This document shows positions 42,740 to 51,334 of a stretch of DNA of 64,000 nucleotides, in pieces. The position numbers and the translations under genes were made by a program. The stretch lies in assembly GCA_040772005.1 (NCBI GenBank), contig JAXGYZ010000002.1:558001-622000 (forward strand), written 5' to 3'. Position 1 is the stretch's first letter; the number at the start of each line of letters is the position of its first letter. The notes under the pieces were generated by a model that searched no databases, was not told the DNA's origin, and saw only the letters and a list, made by a program, of their open reading frames with translations. This DNA is from MWBF01 sp040772005. Its GTDB lineage: Bacteria > Chloroflexota > Anaerolineae > CG2-30-64-16.

Positions 42740-42814
42740 CGCCGTGCCTTCCTTCCCACCGTATCAAGCTGCACAGCGTAGGGCTTTCTGCCCGTCCTGA
42801 CGCTCACGAGGGGG

Positions 42815-44116
42815 CTAGGCTACATTGCCCACAACGTGCCGGGTATCCACCACGAGGGCGGCACGGCGCAGGACGTCCGGCCAGTCGTAGGTCGAATGGT
42901 CCGTGACGATGACCACGCAGTCGGCTGCAGCGAGCGCCTGAAGGAGGTCGGGCTCCGCGCTCAGCCCGCGGCCGTTGTGGGTCAGCGCGTGGACGTAGGG
43001 ATCGTGATAGCTGACCGCCGCGCCCTTGGCGCGCAGCAGCTCGATGATATCCAGCGCAGGCGACTCGCGCACGTCATCGATGTCCCGCTTGTAGGCGACG
43101 CCCAGCACCAGCACGCGGCTGCCCTTGAGCGCCTTGCCCGCGCTGTTGAGGGCATCCTGCACCTTGTCCACCCAGTAGCGCGGCATGTCGGTGTTGATTT
43201 CGCCGGCCAATTGGATGAAGCGCGCGTTATAGTTCAGGGTCTTGAGCTTCCAGGAGAGATAGTGCGGGTCGAGCGGGATGCAGTGGCCGCCGACGCCGGG
43301 GCCGGGGGTGAATTTCATGAACCCGTAGGGCTTGGTTGCGGCCGCGTCGATGACCTCCCAGACGTCGATGCCCAGCTTGTCGCACATGATGGCGACTTCG
43401 TTGACCAGGGCGATGTTGACCGCGCGGAAGGTGTTTTCCAGCAGCTTGACCATTTCCGCGGTCTGGGTGGAGGAGACGGGCACAATCTGCTCGATGGCCT
43501 CGGCATACAGCGCAACAGCCACCTCGCGGCAGGCCGGGGTCATGCCGCCCACGACCTTCGGCGTGGTCTCGACCACGAACTTCTTGTTGCCGGGGTCGAT
43601 GCGCTCAGGGGAGAAGGCCAGGAAGAAGTCCTGACCGACCGTGAAGGCAGGCGTCTGCAACCGTTCGAGCGTGGCCGGGCCGGTCAGCATCGGCAGGAGC
43701 AGCTCCTCGGTCGTGCCCGGGTAGGTGGTGGATTCGAGCACGACCAGCATGCCCGGGTGGATGTACCGGGCGGTCGATTCGCCCGCCGCGATCAGATAGC
43801 GCACATCGGGGTCGCGGGTCTTGTTGAGGGGCGTGGGGACACAGATGATCGCGGCATCGCACTCGGCCAGCGCGGCGTAGCTGGTCGTCGCCCGGAAGTT
43901 GGGGCGGATGGCCTGCAGCCGCGATGAGGGGATATCCTGGACGTAGGATTCGCCCCGGTTCAGCGCATCGACCTTCTGCGCATCGACGTCGATCCCAACG
44001 ACAGGGAACCCATGCTCGGCAAAGGCGACGACGAGCGGCAGCCCCACGTAACCCAGCCCCACCACGGCGACCACCGCCCGGTGATCGCGAATCTTATCAA
44101 GGAGCGCTTCTTTCAT
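42815..44116 (-). CDS. UDP-N-acetyl-D-hexosamine 6-dehydrogenase (WecC/WbpA-like)
   Basis: 433 residues from ATG 44116; an open frame to 44305 has no supporting signal. Rossmann motif VAVVGLGYVGLPLVVAFAEHG, VPTPLNKTRDPD, ESTTYPGTTEE, FSPERIDPGN, and the catalytic cysteine C279 in GPGVGGHCIPLDPHYL. The last domain has LVLGVAYKRDIDDVRESPA. Makes UDP-ManNAcA or UDP-GlcNAcA for the surface glycan by two NAD-dependent oxidations. The substrate is inferred from the ERIDPGN/HCIPLDPHY subgroup signature. Confidence 0.9.
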   Translation of the reverse strand: MKEALLDKIRDHRAVVAVVGLGYVGLPLVVAFAEHGFPVVGIDVDAQKVDALNRGESYVQDIPSSRLQAIRPNFRATTSYAALAECDAAIICVPTPLNKTRDPDVRYLIAAGESTARYIHPGMLVVLESTTYPGTTEELLLPMLTGPATLERLQTPAFTVGQDFFLAFSPERIDPGNKKFVVETTPKVVGGMTPACREVAVALYAEAIEQIVPVSSTQTAEMVKLLENTFRAVNIALVNEVAIMCDKLGIDVWEVIDAAATKPYGFMKFTPGPGVGGHCIPLDPHYLSWKLKTLNYNARFIQLAGEINTDMPRYWVDKVQDALNSAGKALKGSRVLVLGVAYKRDIDDVRESPALDIIELLRAKGAAVSYHDPYVHALTHNGRGLSAEPDLLQALAAADCVVIVTDHSTYDWPDVLRRAALVVDTRHVVGNVA

Positions 44117-44451
44117 ACACTGGCATCCTGTTCTACTGCACAGATTAAGCCCATGCTCCGCGGGCCCGGGCCGGTCGCGCCGGCCTGGGATGCGGTGCGT
44201 GACATACGCAGGCACGCTGGCCTGTCGCCTCGGTGCGGTCATGACAGTTACCCTGCCACAGCCACACGCGCAGACAGGCGGCAGATATGGAGCCACCCGG
44301 AGCACCCGAATCGATGCGGCACGCTCACGGCTCGGTGCGCCCTCAAGCCAGGGGGTGTCGCGGCGGGTCAGCGTATCCGAAGCTGCTACGACGGCGTGGC
44401 TCGCTATGGCTGCTTGCCTCGCTTCTCACGGCGAGGCACAGCTCCCCTTAC
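44117..44451. other. Spacer without a supported gene
   Basis: GC-rich, no convincing ORF with codon bias or ribosome-binding site. Only a short hairpin GCCTCG/CGAGGC (44416-44437) is visible. It probably contains the promoter of the dehydrogenase gene, which I cannot place. Confidence 0.6.
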
Positions 44452-44492
44452 AAAAAAAAGCGGCCCTCCGGAGCAGAACCCCAGCCAGGCCG
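44452..44492 (-). terminator. Terminator downstream of tRNA-Leu
   Basis: On the minus strand a CGGCC/GGCCG stem (44492-44488, 44465-44461) with an internal GC-rich loop is followed by eight T (44459-44452), about 55 bp after the tRNA 3' end. Confidence 0.65.
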
Positions 44493-44545
44493 TCTTGGTA
44501 TGCGTTCGCATATGTTCCCAAAGAAAAAGAGGAGCGTTTCAGAAA

Positions 44546-44628
44546 TGCCCCCGGCCCGACTCGAACGGGCACGCCCTTATGGGCACAGGCCCTCAACCTG
44601 CCGTGTATGCCAATTCCACCACGGGGGC
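44546..44628 (-). tRNA. tRNA-Leu (anticodon GAG)
   Basis: 83 nt on the minus strand. Acceptor stem GCCCCCG pairs with CGGGGGC, discriminator A73, no encoded CCA. D-arm GTGGAATTGGCATACAC, anticodon stem CAGG/CCTG with loop TTGAGGG (GAG), long variable arm with GCCC/GGGC stem, T-arm CCCGTTCGAGTCGGG. The long variable arm and A73 identify Leu. Confidence 0.95.
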
Positions 44629-44639
44629 ATTGTGACCGT

Positions 44640-44667
44640 ATTATACCGCTTCTCTGTTGCCTGTCAA
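44640..44667 (-). promoter_or_regulatory. Consensus promoter of tRNA-Leu
   Basis: TTGACA (44667-44662), 16-bp spacer, TATAAT (44645-44640), both perfect sigma70 boxes. Transcription should begin near 44633, five bases before the mature 5' end. Confidence 0.85.
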
Positions 44668-44685
44668 TAACAGACCCCTTGCTCG

Positions 44686-44856
44686 GCGCGTTTCATACTG
44701 GGGGCGAACGCGGCCAGCGCGAATACGCGAATGGTGCTGCGGCGCCGGGCACGGATACACGAATATCCCGCCGCGGCGCACACGATTCGCGTATTCGTGG
44801 CGCGCCAGCGCATTCGTTTATCCGCGATGGCCGCGCCCCCAACGTGAAACGCACCC
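44686..44856. repeat. ~170-bp palindromic intergenic repeat, copy 2
   Basis: Same orientation as the copy at 17130-17296 and almost identical. It differs by a four-base insertion near the left end (GGGGGCGAACGCGG) and a few substitutions. It begins 18 bp upstream of the tRNA promoter's -35 box. The interval 44857-44970 beyond it holds a short CGCACGGTGCGGGC-type GC-rich palindrome and no gene. Confidence 0.85.
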
Positions 44857-44970
44857 ACGATTGCCATGCATTGTGCCGCACGGTGCGGGCCGCACGGTGT
44901 GGGCCGCACCGTGCGGATATATTAGCATTGCGGGCAAAGGGTGTCAAATCCTCTGGCCGATTGGGGGTGG

Positions 44971-45338
44971 GCGAAGTCATGTTGCAATCGGGCCTTCCAC
45001 CTGGCAGTTGAAACTGCGGCTACCCCTACGAAACCGGCCTACGCCGGTTAGTTCCAGTCTGCGTAGGCAGACTTCGCAAGGGTAGCCGCAACTTCAGTTG
45101 CCAGGCGGGTTCACCTGGCGCACTATGAAACCGCCCTGCCGATTGGAGGACAGGGCGAAGTCATGTTGCAATCGGGCCTTCCACCTGGCAGTTGAAACTG
45201 CGGCTACCCCTACGAAACCGGCCTACGCCGGTTAGTTCCAGTCTGCGTAGGCAGACTTCGCAAGGGTAGCCGCAACTTCAGTTGCCAGGCGGGTTCACCT
45301 GGCGCACTATGAAACCGCCCTGCCGATTGGGGGACAGG
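44971..45338. repeat. Tandem pair of 184-bp intergenic repeats
   Basis: Units start at 44971 and 45155 and are nearly identical. Each contains an inverted pair: CTGGCAGTTGAAACTGCGGC against GCCGCAACTTCAGTTGCCAG. Internal smaller stems are CCGGCCTACGCCGG and CTGCGTAGGCAG. A third, more diverged copy lies at 55782-55950. Confidence 0.9.
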
Positions 45339-45401
45339 GCGCTAAAGCGCCTACTACGAACGGGAGCAAGCTATTGGTTTGTAGCAGGCGCAGGTGCGCC
45401 G
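45337..45401. repeat. GGCGCTAAAGCGCC-type palindromic repeat, copy 1
   Basis: Left arm GGCGCTAAAGCGCCTACTAC and an inverted right arm GTAGCAGGCGCAGGTGCGCC. A second copy lies at 55692-55775. Both copies abut a member of the 184-bp family. Confidence 0.75.
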
Positions 45402-45425
45402 GATGCACGCGAATCCAGGAAGGTT

Positions 45426-45454
45426 TTGTCAAGGCGGGAGAGGTAAAGTATACT
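45426..45454 (+). promoter_or_regulatory. Promoter of the degV-plsX genes
   Basis: TTGTCA (45426-45431), 17-bp spacer, TATACT (45449-45454), 74 bp before the DegV start. Confidence 0.6.
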
Positions 45455-45527
45455 GGGGTGGTCCACTGTGGGGCAGTCTGTCCTGGCATCGTTCGATGCT
45501 ATGCCACCTACCGATAAAGGATCACGC

Positions 45528-46403
45528 ATGAGCCTCAAGATCGTCACCGATTCGAGCACCAGCGTTCCTCCCGAGTATCTGGCCCGGCTCGGCATCATCG
45601 AGGTGCAGGCGAGCGTCAATTTCGGGGAAGAGAGCTTCCTTCGCTCGGAGCTGTCCCTGGAGGAGTTCTACGCGCGGCTGGCGACGGCGGACCGGCTGCC
45701 GACGACATCGCAGCCCGTGCCCGGCGCCTTCCTGAGCGCGTATGCGCAGGCGGCCGAGGCAGGCGCGGATGAGGTCATCGCGGTGTGCGTGTCGGGCCGG
45801 CTCAGCGGCACGTTGAGCAGCGCAGTCATCGCGGCAGAAGAAGCGCCCGTCACCGTGCATCCGTGGGATTCAGAGCACGTCTCCATCGCGGCGGGCTGGC
45901 AGGCGCTCGCGGCCGGCGAACTGGCCCAGGCCGGCTGGCCGGCGGATGCGGTCCTGGCGCGGCTGGCCGACATCCGCCAGCGCACGTTCCTGGCCTTCGT
46001 GCCTGCCAGCCTGAAGCACCTGGTGGCCAGCGGCCGCGTGCCCAAGCTGCGGGGCGCGGTGGGCGACCTCCTGAGCATCAAGCCCATCATCAGTGCGGGG
46101 GGCGGGCTGCTGGAGCCGACCGGCCAGGTGCGCGGGCAGCGTCGCGCACTGGAGACCCTGCTCGATCGCGCGGTCACTGCCCTGGGCGACCGGCCCGTCC
46201 GCATGGCCGTCGCGCATGCAAATGTGCCTGCGCAGGCGGGCGAACTGGCCGTCGTGGCGCGTCGCGCCCTTAACGTGGCCGAAGAGTTTACCTATGACGT
46301 GGGGCCTGTCCTGGCGGCGCTGGCCGGGCCGGGCGTCCTGGGGTTGAGTGCCTATGCCTTGCGGGAAGATGAGCCGCACGGGCTTGTGGGAGGCCGAGCA
46401 TGA
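45528..46403 (+). CDS. DegV family fatty-acid-binding protein (FakB-like)
   Basis: 291 residues from ATG 45528 with AAAGGA at 45516-45521; a 20-codon upstream extension in frame is less likely. MSLKIVTDSSTSVPPEY is the DegV opening with the acyl-carboxylate-binding Thr/Ser cluster, followed by TSQPVPGAF and SGRLSGT. DegV/FakB proteins carry a fatty acid that FakA phosphorylates; PlsX then uses the acyl phosphate. The four-base overlap with plsX fits that role. No FakA kinase is in the window. Confidence 0.9.
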   Translation: MSLKIVTDSSTSVPPEYLARLGIIEVQASVNFGEESFLRSELSLEEFYARLATADRLPTTSQPVPGAFLSAYAQAAEAGADEVIAVCVSGRLSGTLSSAVIAAEEAPVTVHPWDSEHVSIAAGWQALAAGELAQAGWPADAVLARLADIRQRTFLAFVPASLKHLVASGRVPKLRGAVGDLLSIKPIISAGGGLLEPTGQVRGQRRALETLLDRAVTALGDRPVRMAVAHANVPAQAGELAVVARRALNVAEEFTYDVGPVLAALAGPGVLGLSAYALREDEPHGLVGGRA

Positions 46404-47437
46404 AGATTGTCGTTGACGCCATGGGCGGTGACCACGCGCCGGGCGTCGTGGTGGCAGGCGCGGTGGCCGAAGCGCGCGAGCGCGGCACGGCCCTGATCCT
46501 GGTAGGCATCGAGGAGCAGGTGCGCGCGGAGCTGGCGAAGCACGGCGACACGAGCGGGCTGCCCATCGAGGTGGTCCACGCTTCCGAGGTGGTCGCGATG
46601 GACGAGCACACGATGGCCGTGCGCGCGAAGCGGGACTCGTCGCTCATGGTCGGGATGCGACTCGTCAAGGAGGGCCGAGCGGATGCCTTTGCCTCCGCGG
46701 GCAACTCCGGCGCGGTCATGGCTGCGGCGCTGTTCGCCCTGGGGCGCATCGCCGGCGTCGAGCGGCCCGCGCTGGGCAGCATCTACCCTGCCTCGCCTGA
46801 GCCATGCCTGGTCATCGACATCGGGGCCAATGCAGACTGCAAGCCGGAGTATCTCGTCCAGTTTGCGCACATGGGCCACCTGTATGCCCGGAAGATGTTC
46901 GGGCTGGCGCAGCCGAAGGTCGGCATCATCTCGAACGGCGAGGAAGCCGACAAGGGCAGCATGCTCATCCGCGAGACCTATCCCCTGCTGAAAGCCAGCG
47001 GGCTCAACTTCGTGGGCAATGTCGAGGGCAAGGATATCGGCCGCGGCGCGGCCAATGTCGTCGTCACCGACGGGCTGACGGGCAATGTCATCGTGAAGCT
47101 GAGCGAGGGGCTGTTCTCGTTCATGCTCAAGTTTCTCAAACGGCAGTTCACCGCGGGCGTGCGCAACAAGGTGGGCCTGCTGCTGCTGCTGCCCGCGCTC
47201 GTTGCGGCGCTGCCGGGCCTGGCCGTGCTGTGGCCGACCGTGAAGGGGCTGAAGCGGCGGGTGGACTGGCGGGAGATCGGCGGCGCGCCGCTGCTCGGCG
47301 TGAACGGGGTCGTGGTCATCGGCCACGGCCGGAGCGATGCCCGCGCCATCCAGACCATGATCCAGATGGCCGAGAAGAGCGCGCAGCAGGAGCTGGTGCA
47401 GGCCATCCGCGCTGAGTTTGCGCGCACGAGACCGTAG
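46400..47437 (+). CDS. plsX: Phosphate acyltransferase PlsX
   Basis: 345 residues; ATG 46400 overlaps the DegV stop (ATGA), with GGGAGG eight bases upstream. Opening MKIVVDAMGGDHAPGVVVAG, then AFASAGNSGAVMAAALF, GNVEGKDIGRGAANVVVTDG and NVIVKLSEG are family signatures. Interconverts acyl-ACP and acyl phosphate, feeding PlsY in phospholipid synthesis; peripheral to the membrane. fabF lies downstream beyond a repeat-filled 264-bp gap. Confidence 0.95.
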   Translation: MKIVVDAMGGDHAPGVVVAGAVAEARERGTALILVGIEEQVRAELAKHGDTSGLPIEVVHASEVVAMDEHTMAVRAKRDSSLMVGMRLVKEGRADAFASAGNSGAVMAAALFALGRIAGVERPALGSIYPASPEPCLVIDIGANADCKPEYLVQFAHMGHLYARKMFGLAQPKVGIISNGEEADKGSMLIRETYPLLKASGLNFVGNVEGKDIGRGAANVVVTDGLTGNVIVKLSEGLFSFMLKFLKRQFTAGVRNKVGLLLLLPALVAALPGLAVLWPTVKGLKRRVDWREIGGAPLLGVNGVVVIGHGRSDARAIQTMIQMAEKSAQQELVQAIRAEFARTRP

Positions 47438-47441
47438 CTGG

Positions 47442-47645
47442 TTAATTCCAGCCGATCTGTAATAACCTGGCTCCGGCGCATCCTGAGCGGAGAGCGTCAA
47501 GGGCAGGCGTAGCCTGATCCATGGACGCTCGCAGCCGAAGGAGCGCCGCCCGGATGCCAGCCCGGCTCCTTCGACTACGCCTCGCCCTGGGGGCAAGGCT
47601 CCGCTCAGGCTGCCTGGCTGGCCGAACTATCAAAGACTCGCAGGT
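47442..47645. repeat. ~200-bp intergenic repeat with inverted ends, copy 1
   Basis: Lies between plsX and fabF. Contains GCGCATCCTGAGCGGAG near the left and its inverse CTCCGCTCAGGCTGCC near the right, and an internal stem around AGCCGAAGGAGCG and CGGCTCCTTCGA. Copy 2 at 51864-52062 has the same order of blocks. Confidence 0.85.
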
Positions 47646-47701
47646 GTCTCAAACCGTAGCCGCCTGAGCCGGCAGCGGAATCCAGAGAGCTGGCAGGAGT
47701 T

Positions 47702-48988
47702 ATGACGATCACTGAGGATAAGCAGGCCCGCCGCGCGAATGGCCCAGGGGCGCGGCGGGTGGTCATCACAGGGTTGGGTGCAATCACGCCGGTCGGCCAT
47801 ACGGCCCCGGACACCTGGGCGGCCTTCGTGGCCGGACGCTCCGGCGTCGACCGAGTCACCAGCTTCGATGTCTCCCAGTATCCCGCGCAGATCGCGGCGG
47901 AGGTCAAGGGGTTCGACCCGACCGCATATATCCCGGCCAAGGAAGCGCGGCGCATGGCGCGCTGCAGCCAGCTTGCAGTCGTGGCGGCGCGCGAGGCCGT
48001 GGCGGATGCCGGCATCGACTGGGCGCAGGAGGACCGCGAGCGTGCGGGCGTCATCCTGGGCACGGGCATGGGCGGCACGGATATCCTCATCGAGCCGATT
48101 GGCCGCTACGGCAGAGACGGCATGGTGCGCGTCACGCCGTACGTGGCGCTGGAACACCTGGCAAACATGCCGGCGTTTCACGTGGGCATCGAGCACGGCT
48201 GCCTGGGCACCCTCTCGACCATCGTGACCGCGTGCGCGGCGGGGACGCAGGCCATCGGCGAGGGGCTGGAACTCATCCGCCGCGGGAAGACGGACATCGT
48301 GCTGGCCGGCGGCACGGAGTCGCAGGTCAACATGCTCTTCTTCACCGGCTTCAGCGCCATGCGGGTGCTCTCCACGCGCAACGGCGACCCGCAGGCCGCG
48401 AGCCGCCCCTTCGACGCACAGCGCGACGGCTTCGTCATCGGTGAGGGCGCGGGCGTGTTCGTGCTGGAGGAGCTGGAACACGCACGGCGTCGCGGCGCGC
48501 GCATCTATGCCGAACTGCTCGGCCAGGCCGCGGGCGCGGATGCCTATCACGTCGCGCAACCGGAAGCGACCGGCGTCGGTCCCGCGCGCACGATGCGCTG
48601 GGCGCTGGAAGACGCGGGGGTCGCGCCGGAGGCGGTGGACTACATCAACGCGCACGGCAGCGCCACGGTGCAGAATGACCTGGCAGAGACCGCGGCCATC
48701 AAACGCGTGTTCGGGGAGCACGCGTACCGGCTGGCGGTCAACAGCACCAAGAGCATGATCGGCCACTGCTTCGGCGCAGCGGGCGCAGTCGAGGGGCTGG
48801 CGACGGTCATGGCAGTCTACACGGATACGATCCACCCGACCATCAACCTCCAGGAGCCGGACCCCGGCTGTGACCTGGATTATGTACCGAACGTCGCGCG
48901 GCAGCGCCGCGTGAATGTCGCCATTTCGAATTCTTTCGGCCTGGGCGGTCAAAACGCCTGCATCGTTCTCGGGAAATGCACGGAGTAA
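47702..48988 (+). CDS. fabF: 3-oxoacyl-ACP synthase II
   Basis: 428 residues; ATG 47702 with CAGGAG upstream. Condenses malonyl-ACP with acyl-ACP in fatty acid elongation. The catalytic triad is visible: C178 (TACAAGTQAIGEG), H318 (NAHGSATVQND) and H355 (SMIGHCFGAAGAVE). Opening VVITGLGAITPVGH and closing SNSFGLGGQNA are typical. Grouped with DegV and PlsX as a lipid module. Confidence 0.94.
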   Translation: MTITEDKQARRANGPGARRVVITGLGAITPVGHTAPDTWAAFVAGRSGVDRVTSFDVSQYPAQIAAEVKGFDPTAYIPAKEARRMARCSQLAVVAAREAVADAGIDWAQEDRERAGVILGTGMGGTDILIEPIGRYGRDGMVRVTPYVALEHLANMPAFHVGIEHGCLGTLSTIVTACAAGTQAIGEGLELIRRGKTDIVLAGGTESQVNMLFFTGFSAMRVLSTRNGDPQAASRPFDAQRDGFVIGEGAGVFVLEELEHARRRGARIYAELLGQAAGADAYHVAQPEATGVGPARTMRWALEDAGVAPEAVDYINAHGSATVQNDLAETAAIKRVFGEHAYRLAVNSTKSMIGHCFGAAGAVEGLATVMAVYTDTIHPTINLQEPDPGCDLDYVPNVARQRRVNVAISNSFGLGGQNACIVLGKCTE

Positions 48989-48999
48989 GGAACTGATCT

Positions 49000-49692
49000 A
49001 TGCGCGTCACCTCCAACACCAAGCTCATCAAGCGCCGCAGCAAGCTGGGGCTGATCACCAGCCTGGCCGGCATCGGCGTGCTGGCCGTCGGCATGGCCGC
49101 CTCGTTCCGGCCCCAAATCGCGTGGGTCTCGCTGATCGCCCTGGTGCTCGGCTTCATGCTGGCGCAGTTCGGCAGCTACAACCTGCGCCGGTGGGGCCGG
49201 ACGCCCCGGCCGGACCAGGTCATCGAAGAGTCCATGAAGGGCTTCGACGACCGGTACCACTTCTATGCCTGGACGCTGCCTGTGCCGTATGTGCTGCTGT
49301 CGCCCCAGGGCCTGTATACCTTCGTCACGCGCGACCAGACGGGCAAGATTTCGTCCGACGGGAAGACGTGGAAGAGCAAGTTCAGCCTCAGCCGCATGTT
49401 CATGCTTTTTGCACAGGAGGGCCTGGGCAACCCGACCGAGGAGGCCCGGCTGCACGCGGCCAAGCTGACGGAGTGGATCCGCACGAAGCTGCCGGAAGTG
49501 ACGGTGAACGTCCAGCCGGCCATCGTGTTCATCGACGCGCGCGCGGAGCTGGATGTGACCGATGCGCCCGTGCCCGTGCTGGAGCCGAAGAACATCAAGA
49601 AGTGGCTGCGGGGGGGCGGCAAGGGGGACACCATCCGGCCCGCGGACCTGCGGGCGCTGGAGGCGTTGTTCGACGGGGCGTCGGCGGGGTGA
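49000..49692 (+). CDS. Membrane protein with NERD-like soluble domain
   Basis: 230 residues; ATG 49000, AAGGA upstream, 11 bp after fabF. Two transmembrane helices (about 17-35 and 40-58), then a soluble domain with YVLLSPQGLYTFVTRDQTGK, TEEARLHAAKLTEWI and VQPAIVFIDARAEL. Strand/helix order and a final KKWL resemble NERD (nuclease-related) domains, but a complete catalytic set is not evident. Function unknown; possibly cotranscribed with fabF. Confidence 0.75.
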   Translation: MRVTSNTKLIKRRSKLGLITSLAGIGVLAVGMAASFRPQIAWVSLIALVLGFMLAQFGSYNLRRWGRTPRPDQVIEESMKGFDDRYHFYAWTLPVPYVLLSPQGLYTFVTRDQTGKISSDGKTWKSKFSLSRMFMLFAQEGLGNPTEEARLHAAKLTEWIRTKLPEVTVNVQPAIVFIDARAELDVTDAPVPVLEPKNIKKWLRGGGKGDTIRPADLRALEALFDGASAG

Positions 49693-49705
49693 CGGATTTC
49701 AGATT

Positions 49706-49744
49706 GAAGATGTGCGCAGCGAAGCTGCGCCAAGATTGAAGATT
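49706..49744. repeat. Word-repeat fragments AGATTGAAGAT flanking a small stem
   Basis: Two direct AGATTGAAGAT words bracket the stem GCGCAGC/GCTGCGC. This is the same word as the palindromes at 22984 and 27094, but without inverted arms. Confidence 0.6.
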
Positions 49745-49829
49745 ATGGGCGCCTGTCTCCACCGGAGGCAGGCGCCGTTTTTCCGCTGATCCCGAAGTCA
49801 CATGGCCTTATGCGGACTCCGTACAGGCG

Positions 49830-50708
49830 TCAGGCCGCGTGTTCGGGACGGCCCGCGAGCCAGTCTTCCAGCGTTGCAACCCGCTCCGGGTGTGCGCGGC
49901 TGCGGGCCAGGAAGCCCGCGCCGTGCTGGGGCATGGGGTCCTGGTCTGTGGGCTGGTAGCGCAGGTCCACGCTCCAACGGACCTGCCCCGAGTTGTTCGC
50001 GGTCGAGGAGTGAATGAGGCGGTCGTTGAAGATGATCGCGCCGCCTGCGTTGATGGGCAGCGGGACGATCTCCGCCCGCCGCGACTCGATATGCTCCTCA
50101 TCCACCTCGGTGTAACCCGTGCCGGTGTATGTCTCCTTGTGGTGGCGCAGCGCACGTGAGAGATGCGTCCGCGGGAGGACGTGCAGGCAGCCGTTCTCGT
50201 GCGTGGCGTCCACCAGCGGAATCCATATCGTGAAGACCGGGCTGGCCTTGGCATCCGGCCAGTAGCTTTTGTCCTGGTGCCATGGCACGATGCCGGCGGC
50301 TACCTTTGGCACCTTGGGCCGCACGTTGTACACAGGATTGGCGAAGATCTCCGGACCGATCAGGCTTTCGACCACATCGAGGATCTTCGGGTTGCTCATC
50401 AGGTGGAAATAGCCGGGCAGCCGGTCGCGCCAGGAGCGGCCATAGCGCAGAAACTCCCGGTCGGTCAGCTGCTCGAACAGGCGGGCCAGCCGGGTCTCAA
50501 ACCCCTCGGCCTCCAGCTTATCGGTAATCAGCCCATCGGCGTACAGATCGTCCGCGATCATGCTCACTTTTTGCATCATCGCTTCGCGCGCGGGTGCCAT
50601 GTCCGCGGCATCCAGCAGGCCGGGCAGCACGAGGTAACCCTCCCGCTCGTACAAATCCAGCTGTTCCCGCGTCAGGCCCCCGTGAGGCGCCTTGGGTCCG
50701 GTTTGCAT
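49830..50708 (-). CDS. Phytanoyl-CoA dioxygenase (PhyH) family protein
   Basis: 292 residues; ATG 50708 after GGAGGA. Fe(II)/2-oxoglutarate oxygenase fold: metal ligands H-x-D in PWHQDKSYW and a distal His in IFNDRLIHSSTANNS, and the 2-oxoglutarate Arg in VRWSVDLRYQP. Hydroxylates an unknown small molecule or lipid. It is followed on the same strand by no gene; DUF1801 lies just upstream (11-bp gap), so they may be cotranscribed. Confidence 0.88.
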   Translation of the reverse strand: MQTGPKAPHGGLTREQLDLYEREGYLVLPGLLDAADMAPAREAMMQKVSMIADDLYADGLITDKLEAEGFETRLARLFEQLTDREFLRYGRSWRDRLPGYFHLMSNPKILDVVESLIGPEIFANPVYNVRPKVPKVAAGIVPWHQDKSYWPDAKASPVFTIWIPLVDATHENGCLHVLPRTHLSRALRHHKETYTGTGYTEVDEEHIESRRAEIVPLPINAGGAIIFNDRLIHSSTANNSGQVRWSVDLRYQPTDQDPMPQHGAGFLARSRAHPERVATLEDWLAGRPEHAA

Positions 50709-50719
50709 GATTCCTCCGT

Positions 50720-51181
50720 TTACTTGGTCTTACCCCGTTGTTGCTGTGCTGCTTCGTAGATGCGGATGTAGGCGTCGGGGTCGGTGCTGGCAATCGTCTG
50801 ACCGATGACGTCGAGCGGCAGGTCTTCCAGCTTCTTGAAGCGCAGGCAAGACTTGCCCATATCGAGCTTCTTGCCCGCGTCAGCGAACCCCTGCGCCAGG
50901 GATTGCTCCGCAGCCGGGTCGCCGTAGACGCACATGAGGTAGAGCGCGTAGTGGTTCTTCTGCGCGGCCAGGCCCAGGTAGGTCAGCGGCTGCTTGTTGT
51001 AGGTCCTGGGGTAGCGTTCGAGCGGGATCTCGTAGCTGATCATCCCATAGTTCATGGTCTCCCGGTAGCCGGCGGGCAGGTTGGCGAGGATGACCGCGCG
51101 TACCCGCTCGATGACCGCGCGGCGGTCCGGCGGCAGTTCGTTCAGGTAGTCCTGTACGGTTGTGGCTTTGCTCTGCACCAT
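50720..51181 (-). CDS. DUF1801 (YdhG-like) protein
   Basis: 153 residues from ATG 51181 (GGAGA upstream); the frame extends to 51226 without support. Pattern VQDYLNELPPDRRAVIERVR, ETMNYGMISYEIP, NHYALYLMCVYG, LDMGKSCLRFKKLEDLP is the YdhG/YjbR-like fold, related to frataxin-like chaperones. Biochemical role unknown. Confidence 0.85.
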   Translation of the reverse strand: MVQSKATTVQDYLNELPPDRRAVIERVRAVILANLPAGYRETMNYGMISYEIPLERYPRTYNKQPLTYLGLAAQKNHYALYLMCVYGDPAAEQSLAQGFADAGKKLDMGKSCLRFKKLEDLPLDVIGQTIASTDPDAYIRIYEAAQQQRGKTK

Positions 51182-51263
51182 GTTCTTTCTCCGATACAAA
51201 CGCGCACCGCGGGATACACGGATCACGCGGAAGCCGGTTTGCTGTTTTGCCGTTGGCGGTCCG

Positions 51264-51283
51264 CCCGCATTTGAGAATGCGGG
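51264..51283. terminator. Hairpin in the spacer between ybaK and DUF1801
   Basis: Perfect 8-bp stem CCCGCATT/AATGCGGG with a TGAG tetraloop, followed on the plus strand by CTCCTCCTTTTT. Flanking GATGCGGAACGGCCC resembles the palindrome at 16923-17000, so it may be a decayed repeat copy rather than a dedicated terminator. Confidence 0.4.
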
Positions 51284-51334
51284 CTCCTCCTTTTTCGCTC
51301 GAAAGATGCGGAACGGCCCCGGACGCGTCCGCCG

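Noticed and set aside
44137..44450. Small ORFs upstream of the UDP-sugar dehydrogenase
   Set aside because: Several frames are open because of high GC, but none has a start signal, codon bias or recognisable protein.
44971..45338. Two 184-bp repeats as a CRISPR array
   Set aside because: No variable spacers between units, no cas genes, and a third copy exists elsewhere as a solitary element.
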